A DNA stretch of 64,000 nucleotides from Rheum nobile (Eukaryota; Streptophyta; Magnoliopsida; Caryophyllales; Polygonaceae), in the NCBI GenBank assembly GCA_027886185.1, contig WOAB01000760.1, positions 2,666,001 to 2,730,000 on the forward strand, read 5' to 3'. The notes beneath the pieces were generated by a model that worked only from the letters and a program-made list of their open reading frames with translations, searched no databases and was not told where the DNA came from. How positions within the stretch are numbered: position 1 is the stretch's first letter; each line of letters begins with the position of its first letter. The position numbers were made by a program, and so were the translations under genes. Below, piece after piece: positions 56,401-64,000 of the stretch.

Positions 56401-56884
56401 TATTGCCATTGGTGAGCTCTTGGATCACGTGTATACATATTGACCTTGTTACAATGTCCAATTCGGGTTCAAAATGTACTCACACCCCTGCAAAGTTTCC
56501 AATTAGACAAGTCGGTTATTTTTTGGTAAAATTCACGTTTGACACCTCTAGTTCGTACGTCAATACAAGGAACCATAAAACAAATCAGAGAGAACATGCA
56601 TCCACACACTATATCTCAAACTACACACTATATCTCAAACTACTTACAATTTTAAGGTCTATATCTTATTATCAGATATTATCATACACGAGGCATGTTT
56701 ATTAGACTAAAACCAGCAAAATTTAAGCCACATTAATAGCAATACAGAAACAATCACATCCAATTTCTAGCTACATACACATATTCATACTCCGTGGTAT
56801 ATTACATATTGAAAGAGAAAGAAATCCAAGAAAAAAGTAATCCAATATCTCTACAAGGAAATTTCAAGCTCCAAACTATTCAAA

Positions 56885-57157
56885 ATGGAAGCGATTTGGA
56901 TAGAAGAAGGCCTATTCTCTCTAGAGTTACCAAACACAAGCAGAAGCCACCTTTGCCAACCTAACAAGAGGCTTGATTTGAGTGGGGACCACCAGCCTTG
57001 GATCCAAGAGCTCACCAAACCTCATTTCCTTGATCAAAGGCAATCCCCACTTCACAAGCAACCCATCTTCACTCACCAAACCTCATTTCCTGGATCAAAG
57101 GCAATCCCCACTTCACAAGCAACCTATTCAGGTTTTGCAATGACTCAGATATCCTAA
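56885..57157 (+). other. Short frame with a 59-bp tandem duplication
   Basis: An open frame of 90 codons covers two copies of a 59-bp unit (about 57012-57070 and 57071-57129) containing CTCACCAAACCTCATTTCCT and CAATCCCCACTTCACAAGCA. No domain is recognised; I doubt that it is a gene. Confidence 0.4.
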
Positions 57158-58289
57158 TTGCAGCTCTTTTTCATGGTCGACATCGACAATATTGGTTTCT
57201 CGCTCTTAGTGGTGTTGATGAGGTTGGTGACGAACCATGAGAATCCATACCCACTACAAATAAACCAAACACAGTTGAATGAAAAAAACAGGAAAGTATA
57301 ATATTCATAGACTGATTCTTCACATGTACTACTAATAGTTCATTGAAAATTCAAACCCAAAATTTATCCAAAAAAAATCGAACACCAAATTGGTGCTCAT
57401 TTCCCTAAAGTTTCACCCTAGCTACAACACGAGAAGGTGCGCTTATATTAAGGCGCATAGGCCTAAAATATTTTTGTTTACAAATTTATATATAAGCGCA
57501 CCATACTAAAAAAAAAATTAATGCAACTTTTTTTCCATAATAATGTAGAGAATTTCAATACGAGTTCGTACATATAAAATGCATCCAAAATGGACATCGT
57601 TTGCCCCTCCAAAAGCCTAAAAAACGAAGCATTTTTACCCATTTTTTTTTACAATTTGGTGTCTGGCATATAGCGCATTGTAGTGAAAAAAAATGATATT
57701 TTTTATAATTTTCTACTATAATTTTGTAGAAAATTTTAATACAAATCCATACATGTAAAATTCATCCAAAACAGATATCGTTTTCCCCTCCAAAAAGCCA
57801 AAAAACAAAAATAAAAACTTTAGAAACTATAGTATTTAAGTAATATATTTTGTAATACTTAACTATAATACATAAAGTATACTTATTTTTCCATAACCAT
57901 GTATAGAATTTCAATACGAGTCCGTACATATAAAACTCGTCCAAAACGGACATCGTTTGCCCCTCCAAAAAATGAAGTCTTCCTACTAGACATGTCAACT
58001 GGGTCGGGCGGGTCGGGTTCGAGTTTGGGTCAAATCGGGTTCGGGTCGATTGGGTTGATAAAATTTTTGGGCCGGCCGGGTTCGGGTTGACCCGGCGGGT
58101 CGAACATGCCATTTTTTTATGATTTTTAACTTTAATAAAATAATTATAATTACTATTATATTATTATTTAATAAATGATATTAAAATACTTAATATAAAT
58201 GAAATGAAATATACAAAATAAAGGGGACCCGCGAGCTCGGGTTCGGGTCCTTTCGGGTCGGGTTGGGTTTTCGGATTGGGTCGGTTTTT

Positions 58290-61240
58290 ATAACTATAAG
58301 ATGTAATATAAGATATAACTATAGTATATAACTATATGATATAACCATAGTATATAACTATTTGGTTATATCTTATGGTTACATCCTATAGTTATATATT
58401 ATGGTTATATCATATAGTTATATATTATTATTATATCTTATAGTCATATCCAATTTGGTTATATATATCCTTATCGTTATATACTATGGTTATAACCATA
58501 ATATATAACTATATGATATAACCATAGTATATATGCTATAAGATATAACCATAGTATATAACTATAGGATATAACCATAGTATATAAGATATAACTATAG
58601 GATGTAATATATGATATAAGTATATAACCCCGGTATAAAACTATATGATATAATGATATGATATAACCATAGTCTATAATTATAGAATATAACAATAGTA
58701 TATAACTATAAAATATAATATATGATATAACTATAGTATATAACCATAGAATATAACCATAAGATATTACCTAATTGGATATAACTATAAGATATAATCA
58801 TAGTATATAACTATATGATATAACCATAATATATAACTATAAGATGTAATATAGAATCTAACCATAGTATATAACTATAAAATATAATATATGATATAAT
58901 TAAAGTATATAACTATATAATATAACCATAAGATATAACATAATTGGATATAACTATAAGATATAATCATAGTATATAACTATATGATATAACCATAATA
59001 TATAACTATATGATGTAATATAGGATCTAACCATAGTATATAACTATATGATATAACCATAGGATATAACTATAGGATGTAAGTATAAGATATAACTATA
59101 AGATGTAACCATAAGATAAAACCAAATTGGATATAACTATAAGATATAACCATAATATATATACTATAAGATATAACCATAGTATATAACTATAGGATGT
59201 AATAAAAGAATATAATCATAGTATACAACTATAGGATATAATGATATGATATAACCATAGTCTATAATTATATAATATAACTATAGGATATAACAATAGT
59301 ATATAACTATAAAATATAATATATGATTAAACTATAGTATATAACTATAAAATATAATATATGATTAAACTATAGTATATAACTATAAAATATAACCATA
59401 AGATATAACCTAATTGGATATAACTATAAGATATAATCATAGTATCTAACTATATGATATAACCATAATATATAACTATAGGATGTAATATAGGATCTAA
59501 CCATAGTATATAACTATATGATATAACCATAGTATATAATTATAGGATGTACCCATAAGATATAACCAAATTGGATATAACTATAAGATATATCCACAGT
59601 ATATAACTATAAATTATAATATATGATAAGCAAATTGGATATAACTATAAGGATATATATAACCAAATTGGATATAGCTATAAAATATAATCATAGTATA
59701 TAACTATATGATATAACCATAATATATAACTATAGGATATAACCATAGTGTATAACAATGATATAACCAAATTGGATATAAATATAGTATATAACTATAG
59801 GATATAATCATAGTATATAACTATAGAATATAACTATAGGATATAACAATAGTATATAACTATAAAGTATAATAAATGATTAAACTATAGTATATAACTA
59901 TAAAATATAACCATAAGATATAACCTAATTGGATATAACTATAAGATATAATCATAGTATATAACTATATGATATAACCATAGTATATATGCTATAAGAT
60001 ATAACCATAGTATATAACTATAAGATGTAATATAAGATATAAGTATATAACCCCGGTATAAAACTATATGATATAATGATATGATATAACCATAGTCTAT
60101 AATTATAGAATATAACAATAGTATATAACTATAAAATATAATATATGATATAACTATAGTATATAACCATAGAATATAACCATAAGATATTACCTAATTG
60201 GATATAACTATAAGATATAATCATAATATATAACTATATGATATAACCATAATACATAACTATAAGATGTAATATAGGATATAACCATAGTGTATAACAA
60301 TGATATAACCAAATTGGATATAAATATAGTATATAACTATAGAATATAACTATAGGATATAATCATAGTATATAACTATAAAATATAACTATAGGATATA
60401 ACAATAGTATATAACTATAAAATATAATAAATGATTAAACTATAGTATATAACTATAAAATATAACCATAAGATATAACCTAATTGGATATAACTGTAAG
60501 ATATAATCATAGTATATAACTATATGATATAATCATAATATATAACTATAGGATGTAATATAGGATATAACGATAGTGTATAACAATGATATAACCAAAT
60601 TGGATATAAATATAGTATATAACTATAGAATATAACTATAGGATATAATCATAGTATATAACTATAGAATATAACAATAGCATATAACTATAAAATATAA
60701 TAAATGATTAAATTATAGTATATAACTATAAAATATAACCATAAGATATAACCAAATTGGATATAGCTATAAAATATAATCATAGTATATAACTATATGA
60801 TATAACCATAGTATATAACTATATGATGTAATATAGTATATAACCATAAGATATAACCATAGCATATAACTATAAGATATAATCATAGTATATAACTATA
60901 TGATATAACCATAGTATATAACTATAGGATATAATATAGGATATAACCATGATTATATCTTATAGTTATATCCAATTTGTTTATATTTTATAGTTATTTA
61001 CTATGGTCATATCATACATCTTATTGTTATATAATTAAATGATATAACCAAATTGGATATAACTATAAGATATAATTAAAGTATATAACTATATGATATA
61101 ACCATAGTATAATTTTATAGTTATATACTATGATTATAATTTTATGATTATAATCGTTATATCCTTTTTTTTTAGCATTAATCGTTATATCCTATAGGAT
61201 ATAACAATAGTATATAACTATAAAATATAATATATGATAT
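58290..61240. repeat. 13-bp AT-rich minisatellite array 2
   Basis: The same 13-bp unit as array 1, mostly as the complement (ATAACCATAGTAT, ATAACTATAGGAT), with the CCAAATTGGAT variant. Higher-order repetition is visible: a block near 58550-58860 recurs near 59985-60290, and a block near 59750-59960 recurs near 60280-60500 and 60560-60780. Orientation flips locally near 58360-58490 and 60950-61020. Reading frames are artefacts. Confidence 0.9.
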
Positions 61241-62310
61241 AATGAGATTATTCTATTTGTAGTGAAATAGGTAAATGGGTAGATAGGAGTATTTTAGTCT
61301 AATTTAATAAAGGATGGATTATATAAGAACAATTATGTATAAAATAAATAAGAACTATTTTGGACGGTTAAATTTGAGATAAAGAAATGTCCATGGGTAG
61401 GAAGTAGACTTTTCAAAAACCGACCCAACCAAAAAATCCAACCCGATCCGAACGTCACTGGGTCAAGAAGGACCCGAACCGAAACCCGACCCGAACGCAA
61501 ATCCGAGCTCGCGGGTCCCCTTTATTTTGTATATTTTATTTCATTTATATTAAATATTTTATTATACTTTATTAAATAATAATATAATATTAATTATATT
61601 ATTATAATTATTTTATTAAAGTTAAAATCATAAAAAAAGGCACGTTAAACCCGCTGGGTCAACCCGAATCCGACCGACCCAAAAATTTTATCAACCTGAT
61701 CGACCCGAACCCGACATGTCCCGAACTCGAACCCGACCTGCCCGACCGAGTTGACAGGTCTAGTAGGAAGGCTTCGTTTTTTATTCCAAACTACAATACA
61801 TAAAGTATAGTTATACTATGGCAAACGATGTCCGTTTTGGACGAGTTTTATATGTATGGACTCGTATTGAAATTCTATACATGATTATGGAAAAATAAGT
61901 ATACTTTATGTATTATAGTTAAGTATTACAAAATATATTACTTAAATACTATAGTTTTTAAAGTTTTTATTTTAGTTTTTTGGCTTTTTGGAGAGAAAAA
62001 CGATATCCATTTTGGATGAATTTTACATGTATGAATTTGTATTAAAATTTTCTACAAAATTATAGTAGAAAATTATAAAAAATATCATTTTTTTCACTAC
62101 AATGCGCTATATGTCAGACACCAAATTGTAAAAAAATAGGTAGAAAAGCTTCGTTTTTTAAGCTTTTGGAGGGGCAAACGATGTCCGTTTTGGACGCATT
62201 TTATATGTACGGACTCGTATTGAAATTCTCTACATTATTATGGGGGAAAAAATTGCATTTTTTTTAGTATTAAGCGCACCAGATAAATTTGTTTTAAAAA
62301 AATATTTTAG

Positions 62311-62469
62311 GCCTATGCGCCTATTGTAGGCGCATAGGCTGAAATATATGCGCTTAATGTAAGCGCACAGCTATAGTATCTATGTCCCTCATTATATTTC
62401 TTAAATCCCCATTCTGCCCCTATGCGCTTAATGTAAGCGCACAGAAGGCGTGCGCTTACATTAAGCGCA
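62311..62469. repeat. Four perfect palindromes at the foldback tip
   Basis: The palindromes are 62311-62339 (13+3+13, GCCTATGCGCCTA stem), 62349-62367, 62423-62441 (TGCGCTTAATGTAAGCGCA both) and 62451-62469 (TGCGCTTACATTAAGCGCA), the last three with 8-bp stems. The left tip has one diverged counterpart at 57438-57455. Confidence 0.85.
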
Positions 62470-62471
62470 CC

Positions 62472-63716
62472 ATTTAGTTTACATTTAGACAAATTAACGT
62501 TTGCATATAGCTTTTCCCTTTATCTATAATCTTCTCCTTCTACACTGATTTTAAAGATAACCCAGAAACCATCTCATCTTCAACCCAAAAGAGTTCAAAG
62601 TCAATGCAACAATGACAAATAACATAATCTAGTTCAAAACATTTTTCAAGTTCGTTTCTTTTCCCTTTTTCATCAACATCAATTACAAAAACCAAGATCA
62701 ATTGACAAGATTTCTTAAATCAGACGACAATGAGTAAACTTACTCAGTGTAGAATACAAAGATGGTTGCACCCCACTCGTTGACATCACAAGACAAGAAG
62801 CTAACAATCACACAGAATGAGACCACCATGATCCCATGAAGCCAACCAAGGCGCCCCCCCCAACAACTAGTCCAAAGTTGGTGGGAGCCCACGTGGCCTT
62901 TTTGACAATTGAAGTAACAACTAGAAAATTCATCTTCTTATTTTGGAAACCATGAAACCAATAACAACTAGAAATCTAAAAACCATGAAACATAAGAAAA
63001 AATGACCAACCAAGTGTTTATCTTACAAATTGGTATTTGATAACTTCTTTATGTTGTTCTTCCAAAGCTTCACTGAACACTAATTTTCTGTTTATTACAT
63101 ACAAAATTCAAGTAATTGTCGACTAGGATAATCCAAAACCATGAATCCCCAACCCTAAATTGCCCAAGACCATAACCCTACCTCCCCAACCCCTAAATCT
63201 GCCAAAAAATCACCCAATGCACTAACCCAAAACCATCCAACCCTAATCACCCAAAACCATAACCCAAATATTCCCAACGAAGGGAACCGTACAAAAAATC
63301 TATGAAACTGTGCAGAGTAGCAAAGAAGAGGAAGAACAGAGATAAACAACATTCACAACACCTGTGAGCTTGACGAGGAGGAAGAGGATCGAAGAAGATG
63401 AACAACAGACGCACCTGCGAGCTCCAAATCTTCCACCTCTGAGCCAAGAGGAAGGACATTTGTCGAAAGCGTTGTCGAGGATAAGGAAGGGCAATTTGGA
63501 ATGATTTGGAAAAGCCAATCTTGTTCAGCCCCTATAAGCTCCAACTTCGAGCTTATTTTTTTCGCCCAAAATCAGTCTCAATAAGCCACCTTCAGCCCAG
63601 ATAAGCTCCGTCGTCGCCGAACGCGCTTTTTTAGTCCCGCTTCAGTCCTTCCGCCTTATTTTCCATTTCAGCCCATTTAAGTCCATTTCAGCCGCAATAA
63701 GTCCCTCATCGAACGG
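62472..63716. other. MULE interior, right side; no gene assigned
   Basis: Contains short reverse frames (63155-63544) in a pyrimidine-rich, leader-like setting (on the reverse strand a C/T-rich stretch follows the right TIR), a TAACCCTAAA/CCCAAAACC-rich block at 63120-63260, and a block at 63525-63720 with repeated TTCAGCCCA(G/T) and ATAAG(C/T)CC words ending CGAACGGGCCCTTA, probably a separate MITE end. No domain is recognised. Confidence 0.45.
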
Positions 63717-64000
63717 GCCCTTATTTGTTTTTATTTTAATTTTCCTTTTTCTGTTTTTTATTTTTTAAATAAATTAACAGAAAATCAAAAAAATTAAGGC
63801 TACGGATTATAAATTACGGGTACCAAGAGTAAACTTTTTAAACGTGGAATACATAAGAAATAACCTTAACTATGGGTACCAAACTGAATTTCCCAAGATT
63901 AAACTAAGACCCGGAGCTCACGGCTTCACTGCACACTCAATACTGCCAAAATTCGTCAATTTCAGATCTCTGTCCTTATCCCAACATTGACTCTCATTTT

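Larger units (their letters stand above)
57436..62471. mobile_element. 5-kb foldback element enclosing a minisatellite
   Basis: The left arm (57436-58289) and right arm (61415-62471) are inverted copies over nearly their full length, aligned through several landmarks: the GGTGCGCTTA tips, the GCGCATAGGCCTAAAATATT block, three copies of the ~75-bp CGATGTCCGTTTTGG motif, a GGGTCGGG/CCCGACCC-rich block and the GGGACCCGCGAGCTCG segment. Between them are about 2.95 kb of the 13-bp minisatellite and 170 bp of unique DNA. No protein is encoded. No target duplication was identified. Confidence 0.9.
54530..63894. mobile_element. 9.4-kb Mutator-like element with perfect 9-bp target duplication
   Basis: The terminal inverted repeats begin GGGAAATTC(C/A)GTTTGGTA and extend about 210 bp on the left (54530-54740) and 178 bp on the right (63717-63894), roughly 75% identical by eye. 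The direct repeat AAGATTAAA lies exactly outside both ends (54521-54529 and 63895-63903), the 9-bp length typical of MULEs. The interior has no transposase. It contains a broken gene-like region, a Tourist MITE and a 5-kb foldback with a minisatellite core, so it is non-autonomous and has been host to later insertions. Confidence 0.9.

Noticed and set aside
58290..61240. CRISPR-like array
   Set aside because: Units are contiguous 13-mers without spacers, in plant nuclear DNA.

Overview
This is nuclear DNA of a flowering plant, most likely a dicot. The evidence is AT-rich intergenic DNA, spliced genes with GT-AG introns, TTTAGGG/CCCTAAA telomere-type words, and plant families of mobile elements: Mutator-like (MULE), CACTA, Ty1/copia, LINE and Tourist MITEs. 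The species cannot be named from the sequence. I see no bacterial operons, rRNA genes or CRISPR. Only one gene looks like an ordinary intact host gene: a nodulin-like/NFD4-type membrane transporter at 30.55-33.92 kb, in three exons and about 590 codons. Almost everything else is layered mobile DNA and its wreckage.

Layout. 0-3.4 kb: a 13-bp AT-rich minisatellite, interrupted by a 764-bp element with a 10-bp target duplication and by four telomere-like units carrying a GC-rich palindrome. 3.7-3.85 kb: two strong hairpins. 5.4-6.6 kb: a broken receptor-like cytoplasmic kinase. 6.7-12.5 kb: an LTR fragment, a 1.1-kb foldback full of TTGCACTT words, a small non-autonomous LTR retroelement with 390-bp LTRs and a Met-tRNA primer site, and further LTR fragments.

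12.6-26.1 kb: a large MULE complex. It carries a Ulp1/SENP-type cysteine protease gene, a GRF zinc-finger gene with a membrane tail, a small gene (A), an unrecognised coiled-coil gene (B, two copies) and a reverse-strand MULE transposase. A 3.1-kb tandem duplication runs through it and TGTCAGG/CCTGACA words are scattered throughout. The protease plus MULE transposase recalls the Kaonashi class of plant MULEs.

26-39 kb: the transporter, MITEs and a truncated copia. 39.3-46.6 kb: a complete copia element with GAGAG target duplications, inserted in a LINE 3' end, with its gag-pol frame open except for five stop codons. 47.4-53.8 kb: a decayed CACTA element with a truncated TNP2-type transposase and a TNPA-like gene.

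54.53-63.89 kb: a 9.4-kb MULE defined by ~180-210-bp terminal inverted repeats and a perfect 9-bp target duplication. Inside it sit a Tourist MITE and a 5-kb foldback whose ~0.85-1.0-kb inverted arms enclose about 3 kb of the same 13-bp minisatellite found at the left edge of the window. The arms hold six copies of a ~75-bp motif, and a seventh copy lies in the leader of the unrelated LTR element at 11.3 kb. The nested foldback and its shared motif, and the multi-gene MULE at 12.6-26 kb, are the most interesting parts of the window.
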